From: Branchiostoma floridae
Taxonomy: Eukaryota; Chordata; Leptocardii; Amphioxiformes; Branchiostomatidae
Assembly (NCBI RefSeq): GCF_000003815.2
Contig: NC_049987.1
Coordinates: forward strand, 8,695,100-8,759,099
Direction of reading: 5' to 3'
DNA: 64,000 bases
Shown: positions 36,640-48,564 of the stretch, piece after piece
Numbering within the stretch: position 1 is the stretch's first letter
Layout of the letters: every line of letters begins with the position of its first letter
Program-made: the position numbers and the translations under genes
The notes under the pieces: model-generated
Database searches by the model: none
What the model was told of the DNA's origin: nothing
What the model saw: only the letters and a program-made list of their open reading frames with translations

Positions 36640-37134
36640 CCTAAGCTGGTGTTTTAATCAGATCAGTAAAACTTGTCCTCTTCTGTACTGCTGATGATGA
36701 TCTACTTCGGAATCCCCAATCCATGCGGTTTGCTGCGGTATGCCACATTTGAGTGAGAAGGTAAACCCTTCCCGCGCCTGATGGCGCATAGGACGTCTCC
36801 CATCTCTGTTTCCGTAGCCCTGGGTCACACAACGCAATCACTACAGCAGGGGGCTAGTCCACTGGTAGTGGTGTGTGTTCAACTTCCATACTCTTTCCCA
36901 AATGCTGAGTGCTAAGCAGAGAAAGCAGCATGTACCATTTTTAAAGTCTTTGGTATGACTCGGCCGGGGATCGAACTCACGACCTACCGAATGCAAGGCG
37001 AACACTCTACCCACTAGGCCATTGCACCGGTTTTGAGTGAAAAATGCCCGTAAAAAGCCGTAACGATACTGGACCCACATACATACAAACATTACATATG
37101 TGCATCTCGTATATATACGGGCTCTGCAGGACAA
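36640..37134. repeat. Dispersed repeat interrupted by a SINE
   Basis: 36640-36756 and 37032-37134 together align with 56410-56680: GCGGTTTGCTGCGGTATGCC against GCAGTTTGCTGACGGTATGC, then AATGCCCGTAAAAAGCC, ACTGGACCCACATAC, ATATGTGCA, and a short TATATA before CGGGCTCTGCAGGACAA. The SINE at 36757-37031 splits it. Confidence 0.75.
36757..37031 (-). mobile_element. tRNA-derived SINE with target-site duplication
   Basis: 275 bp. On the minus strand it starts CCGGTGCAATGGCCTAGTGG, with an A box GGCCTAGTGGGTAGAGTG, and a B box GGTCGTGAGTTCGATCCC 30 bp on, the internal RNA polymerase III promoter of a tRNA head. The 3' end reads GGGTTTACCTTC. TTTGAGTGA flanks both ends (36748-36756 and 37032-37040), marking the insertion precisely. 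A different family from the SINEs at 26.3, 41.3 and 62.5 kb. Confidence 0.88.
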
Positions 37135-37719
37135 TCAATACACGGTTCAAATGTGAACCACCGTTGTTGAATCAATGTACATATCACCAATATCTCACAT
37201 ATATGCTGTTAACCAGCAGATCTTTGTTGGCTTGTGATTAGGCCATGTTGATTTGATTGTATGGATGACATCCTCCGGGAACTCCAAAACTGATGCGAGC
37301 GAGCGAATAAAAAAAAAAGTTTGGCAAAAAAAAAAAAAGTTGCCTTCAGCATGAAATCAAAGTGGCCAGGAAGGTTGAACATAGGACTAAACACACATAG
37401 TATGGTATACCAACAGTGTTAGGTGTAAGGACCAGTACATCATACGGGTGCAAAACATTTTTTTTTTCTTTTTGGACCAATCAGAACAAAACAAACCTGA
37501 AAAAAACACAGAGGAACAGGTTTCGCCAATTACAAAATGGACACACTATGTCGGCAGCCATTTGGGGTCTAACCGGGAGGCCAAGAAGACAACAAGAGCG
37601 AAGTCAAGTAGAGTTTATAGTCAATTGCACCAAGTTTCTACAGTCAAAGGTACAGAGACAGTTAGCCTTTATTACATGGAGATGGGATTTTATAATGCAG
37701 TGGGAGTCCAATAATCCAC
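37135..37719. other. Unassigned DNA with short A and T runs
   Basis: Poly-A runs near 37307 and 37327 and a poly-T run near 37459. No gene. Confidence 0.4.
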
Positions 37720-37865
37720 CAAACAGATTCCTTTGTAGCAAAATTGACCAATTACCATCGTTTTGAGTATTGCCAGTTCTCAAGTTTCCACAGACAATCA
37801 GGTCCAGGTTCATGTCCGGACCTGGAAATGATCCTCTGGACCTGAATTTTCTGTACTGGTACCTC
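37720..37865. repeat. Dispersed repeat related to the MITE at 61895-62062
   Basis: ATTCCTTTGTAGCAAAATTG, TTTTGAGTAT, TCCACAGACAATCAGGT, CCTCTGGACCTG and GAATTTTCTGTACTGGTACC occur in the same order as at 61928-62060. The left end is lost. Confidence 0.75.
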
Positions 37866-38228
37866 CCCCAACCAACAATAGATTTTTTTTCTTTCTGTCC
37901 TTTCACATCTTATTCTTTGACTTAAGATTCATTTTGGCATTATATGGCATTAGTTATCTGTTTTCTGATACTTTTTTTCAATCTACGGAATATTTGTGCT
38001 CATTTTACAGCTGCTTTGCACAATTTATTGTGTGGTCGAAAGCTTTTTTTTTTTGGAAATGGCCGAAAATTGGTGCGAGCGCGGATGTCATCCATATAAT
38101 CAAATCAACGTGGCCTTATCTATCATTGTAATGTCTGAAGACCAATCCCTTCACGTCGATCATCAGCTAACAGCTGGTAAGGATATGATAATAGTACTTC
38201 ATTGATAAACAAAAGTCTTGATTTACGC
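37866..38228. other. Unassigned DNA
   Basis: Nothing recognised. Confidence 0.4.
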
Positions 38229-38328
38229 NNNNNNNNNNNNNNNNNNNNNNNNNNNNNNNNNNNNNNNNNNNNNNNNNNNNNNNNNNNNNNNNNNNNNNNN
38301 NNNNNNNNNNNNNNNNNNNNNNNNNNNN
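38229..38328. other. Assembly gap (100 N) at a palindrome position
   Basis: 100 N. By comparison with copy 1 (33992-34138) the missing sequence should be the long palindrome. Confidence 0.99.
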
Positions 38329-39005
38329 CATATACACCGAGGATAAGGCGGGGCATTAACGTTATTATCATATAGCCTATCCAACTGACAGTTATTTCAC
38401 ATAAATTCCTTTATAACAAATAAACACTTTAATACATTACATAAAAATACATTTGCAATATATATATTGTACAATAGTGTCTATATATAATACAAACATT
38501 AAACTATTTCATCATCATCATTTAACTAATAATTTTAACTAATCATCTGTTTGTGAGATAGCATATCAGCATCAACATGTGGCTTATTTGCAATACAAAC
38601 TACATGTATTAAGTGGAGTCCTGGTACCCCCCATGCAGAGCCTTTTCACTTGGGCACGACAAAGTACGTATATATGAAGTGATTTAGGAAGGTACCGGCT
38701 TAATCACGTTAGAAAGCCATAATGAAAATGTGTAAAATCAGCATAATTCCTTTTCAAGTATCCCTATATTCCCCATGTGGAGCCCTAATTAACATAACCA
38801 ATCAATCATAATATTTTTGACAGTTATGCATAGTTTACACACAAACAACAGTACAAAAAAAATTCATGACTGTCCCCTGTATAATGGTGCGGTCCAAAAA
38901 GTGGTCGGTTATTAGAATAACCGACCACTTTTGAGGTTACTGCCTGATAACCCATGGGAAATGGGGGCCTCTGATTGGCCAACTCCATCTGGCTATATGA
39001 TAATA
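38329..39005 (-). mobile_element. Element copy 2, inverted relative to copy 1
   Basis: 677 bp, reverse complement of 33314-33991 with few differences, for example GGTTATTAGAATAACC against GGTTATTCTAATAATC in the small inner hairpin. Ends at GGCTATATGATAATA. Confidence 0.9.
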
Positions 39006-41307
39006 GTGAGTAACTACATACAATAACAATTCTATGTATTATTCTCATCGCTGGATTAACTTCTCTGATTTCATTATACATGCCGTTGGTTATCAGTTTG
39101 TCCAAGAAGTAATAAGATTTGTCCCAATTACTAATTAATCAGGGGAAGGCAACAGTTTTCAAGCCTTAAAAAGCATTACCAGATTCATTTTCCTCCCCTA
39201 TTTCCTATACCGCAAGTTAAGATACAAGCAATGTTTAAGCTGCCCTTAAGCAATCAACTTCGTGCTTTAATAGACATGGTTTATCCATCTATTACAGGAG
39301 AAATAGAGTTGAACACTCTCCCAGGAGTCCCACAGGCGTTCTAACGAATAGTCGTCAAAAGATACTACCTTAGGCAGATACCATTGACGATACGAAAGAA
39401 GTGATCAGTCTGCTGTAAACATCAATAGAGTGACGTTAAATGACTCTGAGTATGGCAACATGGCAGTGATTAACAGATCTATGGATGTGGATATGGACGC
39501 AAAATCTTTATGTAAGTCAAGCAAAGAACTTTGTCATCTCTTCCACGTGACGCAGTGTGAGCTTAAGGGTAAAATCTGCGACCAAACAAAAAATGATACG
39601 GATGACTTACACTGCTGTTCCATTACAAACAGCCTGAGTGACCACGATTATACCTAATAAGTCACAGGCTTTACCCAGCTCCAGAAACAACCCCAGTCAT
39701 TAGATTCAAGCTGGTAAGAATTCACGTATTGCACTTCTGTGGGATGAAATGACCTCAGATCGACACGTGCGATACCTACTGCACCAAATGAACAGTAACT
39801 GTAAATAACACTTGGAGTCCATCATCATCATCATCATTGGTCGGCTGCTACGCAGGTGACTGTAAGTTTTTTCCACTACTTGGAGTCCACGATGGTGTCA
39901 AATGTATCTTTGATATCTATCTAAAGGAAAAACAATAATTTCAGACCTTCTCACGTCTTCAAGACCTCATTTTCCGTTACCAATAATAGTCATTATTGAT
40001 CCCTTACATGATTGGTTATGGAAAGATCAGATGTAGGACGTAAAAGTATATGGTCTGCAAAATCATCATCCTGCTTGTGAAGTTTACGTTGCATATCAAT
40101 GGCAGTTTAACAACAGCATTTTTGTCGGCAGGAAATATATTGGGCATCCTAAAAGCTTCCTGTTAGATTAATGTCTACTTCAAGACCAGTTCCAAGTCTT
40201 GATGTGAGAGCGCTATGAGCCTGGTAATGTGATGTGGTGATCCGTATTGAGTTGTACACATGATGTGTTTTTCCGGCTTCCACTGTGACGATGAATGCGT
40301 TACATGCCGGATACGCCAGGGCAATGCCAGGGCGATTCTTGTTGATTGAGAACTTTTATCATGTTTACCTAGACGGAAGGGAAACATGTTGTTTTTGCTC
40401 CGTTTCTCTCTCTTCCGTTTCGTCTTCTCCAAACAAATAAGGTCAATGACCTGGACCAGACAGCTGTCTCCATGGTAACTGGTAAAGTAGCAGACGCTGT
40501 TTTATTGTTCCTGTATTGTATAGGATTGTATGCAAATGGTGGGTCTAAAAAAAACTCTTTTCATATTTGTTAGAAATGAGAACCCAACTACGTTTCCCAG
40601 TGTGATCTCGAATAAGATGCACGACCAACGTATCCCCTTGAAATCACGGCTTATTCTACAGAATATTGTCAGAGTCAACGTATGTCAGTAAATAGAAGTG
40701 TGTCTACCATTGAAAACGGTAGATAATATGCTAATCTAATGAACATGAACAGCTGTCTCGTAGAGCAAACCTGAATATTAATGGGTTCAACCGCTCAAAC
40801 CAATCGGTCACACCGGAAGCAGATGTTACGTCAAGAGTCACTGATAATTGGCACTCCGCTGGTGGCAGCACCGACATCGGGTTTACGGATCAACCATCAC
40901 GGTGAACAGCGTCAGAATGGCTCAGCTTCACTATCAGTTCCTATGTCATCGAACAAGAACGGGAGCAAAAATATTACTGTGATGTAGTATGGTCTGTCAA
41001 GATTGAACTTACCAGAGAATCACTTGCTCATAGCTCATGCCGTTGATATAATCGGATCCTACGACGCAGGTTGTTAATGCACTCCTGGAGTGAGACTACA
41101 TTACTGAGGTTCAAGTCACATGGGAAAATACTGTTTCAGAAGTAAAATGCAGTACATGACCACGGTTTGTATATCCCGTAAATGTCTGTGCCTCCAAACA
41201 TATTCTATTTCTATGCCAACTCCAGACGATCCATACTATATTGTACTAGTCAATAGCAAAAGTATTCAATAGAAAATATCAAAATACGCCATTTATGACT
41301 CTCCGCC
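39006..41307. other. Unassigned DNA
   Basis: No supported exon. A short (ATC)n run lies near 39821. Confidence 0.4.
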
Positions 41308-41552
41308 GTGTTGATGTGACGGGTAAGGTGTTTCGCCTAGACCACAAGGATTCTGGGTCGAATCCCGTAGCATGCTACACGTCTTTCCTCACTCCATAGG
41401 TGTAAAAATGAACACCTTAGCTCGGTGGGGTAGGTAAAAGGCGGTCGAAGAAGAGGGTTGGGCCCCTCATTCTTATACCGTGCCCTAGACACAGTGATTA
41501 ACAACCCACTGCCCCTACGGCCTCAAAACGTCTACGGGACCACATTTACCTT
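41308..41552 (+). mobile_element. tRNA-derived SINE
   Basis: A box-like GGTAAGGTGTTTCGCCTAG (41321) and B box GGGTCGAATCCC (41354-41365), then a tRNA-unrelated body (TGTAAAAATGAACACC..CTCGGTGGGG) and tail AGACACAGTGATTAACAACC. The body and tail are shared with the copies at 26.3 kb and 62.5 kb. Confidence 0.78.
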
Positions 41553-41984
41553 GTCACGACCATTCCTAAGACACCCAGTAGCTTTAGTGGCATTGTATCT
41601 GGTTCTCTAGTGTATGGATTAGACTCTGCATACATGGTGTCCTATCTCAAAGGTTTTCATCGTTTCTAGCTATGCTAGCTACGGAAAACTTGAAAATGTC
41701 GTTGTCTGTCTTCTCCAAATAATGCAGACGTAGAACTATTCTGTAGAGAAAGGATTCCAGTAGCCATTGACACTCGATGTCTTTAGTGGGTTTTTACTTT
41801 ATCCTGGCCTGGTTTTACGTAACGTTTACCCTAACATAAGCAAACCCAGCACATTAAAACAAAAGAAGAAAATTGCCAACGGAATGTAGCATGCCCAAAG
41901 TCTGCGCATTTTATTTTAGCAAAGCACGGGCATCCGCTTTCCTGGTGGCATATAGTGTGAGTGCTGTTGGCGCTGGACCAGTTG
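41553..41984. other. Unassigned DNA
   Basis: Nothing recognised. Confidence 0.4.
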
Positions 41985-42180
41985 CTCAGCTTGACTCACT
42001 TTGCGCAACGAGAAGCCGGGCAACAAGTTCTAGGACTGCCTTAAACTTCGAATTCTTCACAATAAAAAGTCCAACTGCGTCTGCTGAAAGTGGATTGGCG
42101 GAGAAATTGCCAACTTGAAGTCCAGCTGTGGCGACTGATAGTGGATTGTCGTGAAAAGTGCTAACTGGCAATCCACCTGT
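41985..42180. repeat. Degenerate 51-bp minisatellite
   Basis: Two clear and one or two weak copies around AGTGGATTG..GAAAAGT/GAAATTGCCAAC. Read on the minus strand they give 17-residue repeats (VSTFHDNPLSVATAGLQ, VGNFSANPLSADAVGLF) in a short open frame. There is no support for a gene. Confidence 0.6.
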
Positions 42181-42475
42181 CGGGTTGAATCAGACTGTAT
42201 GAGCCGAGAGTGATGCACTGGCAGTGAGCTAATGGAGTCCTACTGGGACTCTCTATCAGTCAAGTTCAATTTCTCCTGGGACCCAATTATTGCTGACGGG
42301 GGACACAAACTCACCGCGTGAGGCACTGCAGCTGCAACATCTTTTCTCATCGTTAAGAGCCGCATAACACGGTTATGGTCACTGGAACTGAAGCCCATTT
42401 ACCTGCAACAATCCATGGAAAACAAGGGGGTACGGGTATATACGTAATGCGGTATATGCATAGTCTCTACAGCTA

Positions 42476-42602
42476 CCAGACTCCGGGTCGCTGGAAAAAC
42501 GTAGAATGGGACAAATAGAGGAGTAAGCCGGCTATACTTCTCTGGCCGGCTTAATCCTCTATTTCTTCCATTTCTACGTTTTTTCAGCGACCCCGAGTCT
42601 GG
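42476..42602. mobile_element. Palindromic MITE
   Basis: Arms ACCAGACTCCGGGTCGCTGG..AACGTAGAA..AAATAGAGGA..TAAGCCGGC and their inverse around a loop of about 15 bp. Non-coding fold-back element. Confidence 0.75.
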
Positions 42603-44679
42603 TAAAGACTAGTACATGCATGTAACGGTGACCAAATGTGAGACATATGGCTTAAACATATCCCCTCCTTTTTATGTGGAAGTATCCATGATTCTGCGAT
42701 AAGCTGGCTGTATTGTGTATCCATGTTGCCTTAAGATTTGCTGGAAATGAAGACGTTATTACTTACTTGCGGTCACATCTGTTCCTCTTTGTTTGAATAG
42801 CCCAAATCAGGGTAATATGGCCTTAACGTTAAACAGTACTAAAATTTATGAGCGCACCTGGACTCAATGTGTAGATTTACAGAATGCAACATTAAACATG
42901 GCATGATAATAAATGCTTGTCAAAACGGAGGGATGAACAGCAGCACGAGCTTACTATACTACAGCAATCATTGTCCGTGTATTATAGGTCCTGACAAACA
43001 AATCCATATGCTTTACGGTCACCACGTATACAGGTCTCCATTAAAACGACAACCAGATCGTCAAATGCAGATATACCACCAAAGCCAATTAACTGAAATG
43101 ACCATGTGCTGACTAATACAGCCAGAGTGTCTTAATGCCCCATGACAACCCATTACAGTTTGCTAGGGGGAGATCGTTATTCGGTTGTTGTTATGAATCA
43201 GTGCAATGGAAATAAATATAAAGAAATGAACTAATGTTCTTCTGAGTCCTTAAATCACACGGATTCGTAAACTTGGAAATTTAAAGCATTTGAACCTGCA
43301 GAGTTGACGGCAATTTTCCCTGATGGCATGTGTAATTCTATTGGTTTATACACACATAAAACAGGTACTAGTAAACAACTTACGACCCGAGAAATTCACA
43401 CATGAGTGGGTCATTGATGAAGAGAGCCCAGCGCGTCTCTTGTTGCCACCTACCAGCTATTTCAGCACAATCATGTGAACGACAATTCGTCATTCGGGTA
43501 TTGCCAAGAAGGATGGAAACAAACGCAAGAAAATCATGATGTGAGAAGCACTCACTAACATTTGGTAGACATTAGAATGAACATAATCAACAAGGAAATG
43601 CATCTTTATAATACCACTAAAAGAGGCTTTTCCTGTGTAAGAATCAAGTTCAATAGATATAGCTTTGTCATACCTTATGCAAACTCCTCAAAATGCGGGA
43701 TCCACTGGGTGAATGTAAATGATAATTTTGGTTCATAAAGTGGTAAAAAAGAGCTCAAAACTTTTTCAATTTTTGCAGTTACTTACAGACCTACTGGCAT
43801 CACTTTATATGATTGATGGCTGGATGCCATTATCAGCACAAATAATCCTCTCTCAATCCATAAAAGCTCATTAGGAGGTAGAGACCATTTTTGAAATGTG
43901 TTGTTCGTCAATCACTATAACGAAAACAGGACGAAAATGGTCCCATAATCATTAAGGGTGAGATTTATGGTTTTATTTGCAACAATGAGTGGGCTTCCAG
44001 GGATGATAGAGTTCAATATGTCAACTTGAATCATAAAGCCTGGAAGTTGAATAATGATGACGTAGAGTGCTAATGGACTCACTAGTACACCCAAACTCTA
44101 CCAAAGAGGATTTTACTTCTTCAGGGTCCAATATATTACATGAGAAAACATTACATATCTACATTTTGGCCTGACCTTTGTTTAATTCGCATTTGATAAA
44201 GCGATGCCGACAAGGCAAAAACTCGATTAGAATCGAAGAGAATAAAGATATATTGTTTAATGTCCGTAATTGCTATGATACACGTTATGCATCTTACCTC
44301 ATCTCCCGAATGTGCATGTTGCTTCAATATTTATAATACAGACGAAGATCACTTACTGAGTAGTTATATATCTTGTTGTGATGAGCCAGTGATACGAATG
44401 CGATTATAGATTTACTTGGTAACACTGAGGGGTACTAGGGGGAAGTTGTGTAACTTTCTGCCGCAGTGTGTGCCTTACATTGGAAGCACTCGATGAACTG
44501 TTAATTTACTTCAGACAACCGTTACCTGACTGTAATGGTCAGACTCAGATGTCTTCACGTCCCATTATCATCCAATTATTAAAGGTATTCAAAGCAAAAT
44601 GTTTCAATGGGTACACATTGAAAAGTGAATCCAGGATGAGTTTTTTTTGCATCTAGGATGGGTTTTATGCATCCTTTTA
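42603..44679. other. Unassigned DNA
   Basis: No gene or repeat recognised. Confidence 0.4.
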
Positions 44680-44943
44680 CCACATATGAGAAAGTGGAGG
44701 TGGATTGGGCATAACTTGAGAAAACCACCATCTTCCATCGCGAGGACAGTGTTAACGTTAGAGTGGAACCCTCAGAGCAAGAGAAGGAGGGGAAGACAAA
44801 GACTGTCAGGGAGAAGAGGTGTGAAGAAGGACATAGAGCGCGCATAAACCTCAGGGCACGAGGCAAAGAAGACTGCCGGAGATCGAAGAAGGTGGAGACG
44901 ACTTACTGAGGCCCTGTGCTCCCGAAGGGACAAAGACGATTAA
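44680..44943 (+). mobile_element. Non-LTR retrotransposon 3' end (C-terminus of the pol protein)
   Basis: The frame reads MRKWRWIGHNLRKPPSSIAR, then WNPQSKRRRGRQ, VKKDIERA, an in-frame TAA (44845-44847), and continues in the same frame to DRRRWRRLTEALCSRRDKDD and stop (44941-44943). This is the conserved C-terminal end of LINE reverse-transcriptase proteins. The element is 5'-truncated and carries a stop, so it is dead. It is followed by TAAG/TTAAG repeats like a LINE tail. Confidence 0.85.
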
Positions 44944-47399
44944 GTTAAGTAAGTTATCACGACATATGTGCAAATTGATAATAGACGTGAAGAACGCAAC
45001 ATGATTACTATTCATTCAAATATCATTATCGTTCTCGACTTACTCTGGCGTTCTGCTCTTCGATGAAAAAAAATCTGCCTGTCGGATATGTACTTCATTC
45101 TACGCACGAGGACGTTCATTTAGATTACATCATGTACATAGAATGTCACCATCTGTAGTGTACACTTAAGCTACGTCTAATGAAAAGAAGGATTTTGTCT
45201 CTGAATTGTTTGCAGGTCATCTGAGGTGGTTCCAGATAGCAGCGATGCGATAAACATTACTGTCCAAGATTGAAAACTGGTGGAGAAGGTTGACTGTTAA
45301 CAAATGGACGTTGTCATTTTGAATCGGAAAAAGATTTGCTACGGGCGTTTTGATTTATATTCAACCTAAACACACTTGGCCTAGGTAAATCTCTCCACAG
45401 GAATGCATCTTCCGGTAATGGAGAGAATCTTCTTCGTTGCAGGGAAATTTCAGCGAAGCATCTCGGTACAGACTTCCCTTGAGAGCACACTCAATTCTGT
45501 GGAGGTACTTTGCATGATGTACTTGAGGTCGCCCAAATCCCATTTGTTTTCCGTATACCAGATTCCATTAGTTGTCTCGCTATTCAAGTAGATTATTCCC
45601 CCGTATGGGAAGTGGTGAGCGGTGACATCCCAAGAACTTTACAAAATCGCTGAAGGAGGTCTCGACCCTGACCCGTCTTTCCTAGTAATGGCGCTCCTTG
45701 AGGCAGGGTTCATTCATTAGTGCGCGCCAATGTGTCTGCGGCAGTTTTTTCTACCTTTCCACTCCAAGAGTGCATCTAACTTTGTATTATTTCTTTACGA
45801 CACGGCCGAGATATCAAACAACCCGGTGAAATGGGGCGAAGGCCAAAGCTTGCGGATCAAGGCCACTTAGTTTCTCTGAAATAATGTATGATACCGATGG
45901 AAGTTCTTTAATCAATGACCGCGTCTGACACATGTAAGGTGTATCAAAGTACCAGGAAATGCATCTCTGTATCGCGTTCACCAACGAGAACACGGCTCAT
46001 CACACCAGACCGTCTTTGATCCCTCTGTGCTTTAACGGAAAGCAGAGACTGTATTTCTTAAACCTTGTACTAGAGTATGGACGCCGGCTCCGACTCGGTA
46101 GTAAAAATATTCACCAGGACTTTCAAGATGGAACAACAGATATCAATATAGCTAGTCCGCAGGAAACAATATAGCTACGCAATGTTTGCCGCCACGTTGA
46201 TAGCCTCAAAGACCTTTCCTCTAGGGGTTTTATTTTTCTAGAAAAATTCGATATCTTCTCCACCAAGTGCGTAAACTCACTGCGATAAATCATACCCAGA
46301 AAGCCTCGGCATCTAGATGGTAAATCTTTCAATTTGGTCCGAAGCAAAATGGAGTTACCAAGTTTTTACGGCAATCTCCAAAGGAATCGATATTCTGGAC
46401 TTTTAATATTTTCCGACTGATACAGTTTTAATCCCGTCTTCACGATTTCACGTTCTGACTTAAATGACCTTTTTATTCCAAGGTTGCTTTTCATTTCAAT
46501 CGTGAAGGTAACCTTTACTGGTACGTAGCATATACCAGGATGCCCTTTACTTTCAAACTTTCAAACATTTTTTGTCGGAGTTCGACGTTTGTCAGATTTT
46601 TTCTGTCTTAAAATGTTTCTCTGTGTCCTAAAGCCACATGTCGTGTGGCTACAACTTCTTGAAATCTTTTTTGAAAAGTATTTCAGAAATCTTACATGTA
46701 AGATTTTGTGTGCGAGCATTTTTACAGTTATAGATCTTTGTCAACAGTATTGTATACATAAAGTACCTTACCCATCTTACTAGTCGATGACGTCTCATAC
46801 CACACCTACAGCAGTCTAACCATACACTAAGAACGTATTTTTCGGAGGGAGTAATGTTCCTTGAATTTTAAACACAGTCTTTTTAATACTTTAAGCCCTT
46901 GGACCATATGAGTAGTTTGCCGCCGGAAAATTCCTCCCATACTCTTTACAGTAGATGGCTTCACAATCCTTAGCGGATCACTTATCAGTGAAGTACATTG
47001 AGAAGCCTAATCTTTATAGTCTGTTTGAATCGATAGTGATAAGACAACATAAGAAGAAGGGATTGAGTCGGACGTCGGGTGCCACGGGCGCACGTCTGAT
47101 GGTGTATCCACCGCTGACCCTACGCCGGAGGCCCTGTAACAGTTCGGTATCACAGCCAAGAAGAGAAGAGAAATAAATCCTCCAGGATTCGCCGATTCGT
47201 AGCGTCAATAAATCTAGAAGCGTAAAACACCTGCCGAGTCCCGGAGGTCATCATCGGGGGTATCTGGGTACGGCGGCCGATGTTCGCTCGGAGGCATCGG
47301 CGTGAGGGTGAGTGGTAGTGAGAGAGAATCTCCCATTCCGAGCATGACTTTATTGTAACTCAAATACTGTTGTCAGTGACATTTTTTAAATTCCAAATG
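44944..47399. other. Unassigned DNA
   Basis: No supported exon or repeat family. Confidence 0.4.
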
Positions 47400-47780
<381 letters not shown>

Positions 47781-48258
47781 AAAACTGTTTATTGAATGCG
47801 GAAACTCTATCAAAACTACTTGACATGTTTTGCCTGGTTCCAAAAATGCCGTCTCAGTATTAACCAAATCTGAAGCGACACCTTCCAAGCACCTAACGAA
47901 TTGCAGGCGAGCCGTTATGTAGAAAAGAAAATTCTTTGTCATCACAGTGTTACGATGTGAGAGCACGCAAGGGAGCGCTCACTACTCAACATGATGCCAT
48001 TTCACTGCTGTTAACACGTCATTGCTTTCTTTGTAATTATCAGCAGGCAAATGGAGACGCCATGTTATCCATAAACCCACACCAATATGTAGTAAAGACC
48101 TAGACATCACGCCAAGTATCATCTTCTGTCAGAAATGGAGGCTTCCTATTGGTTTGGATTTAAGAAGTAATTGTCGCTTACATCTGGGCCCATATAGAAG
48201 TGTTATAAGAGAAATGTATACCACCTTCGTAGCAAATTTAGAGGTTGAGCTCCTTAGT
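47781..48258. other. Unassigned DNA
   Basis: Nothing recognised. Confidence 0.4.
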
Positions 48259-48266
48259 CTTTATGG
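48259..48266. repeat. Left target-site duplication CTTTATGG
   Basis: Same octamer as 52064-52071, on the outer edge of the left inverted repeat. Confidence 0.5.
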
Positions 48267-48564
48267 GAGTGGGGTAAGGAGCGCTCCCGGTGCCAGCCAT
48301 ATGGGGAGGACAGGCCGGGGAGAGTAGGCCGGGGAGAGGGGGCCAGACTGTACCATTGTACCTGTAGGGAAAGAAAGTACAGCATTATTGCAATCACTTC
48401 TATGTCCTCTCAAACACATTTCTGGCTAGCTATGGCCCGTTTTGGAAGCTAAAATATGACATTTCTTGGATTACCACATACTTATGCTATGGCAAAGTTA
48501 AACAAAAAACAACAAAATTATATAAACCTCTAACAGCGACACCTACCGGAGTGAGTGTCCTTTC

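Noticed and set aside
36965-37031. tRNA gene on the minus strand
   Set aside because: A and B boxes are present, but the sequence continues into a 275-bp SINE with a target-site duplication and no proper acceptor stem.
44579-44866. 95-codon minus-strand frame
   Set aside because: Antisense shadow of the LINE C-terminal fragment on the plus strand.
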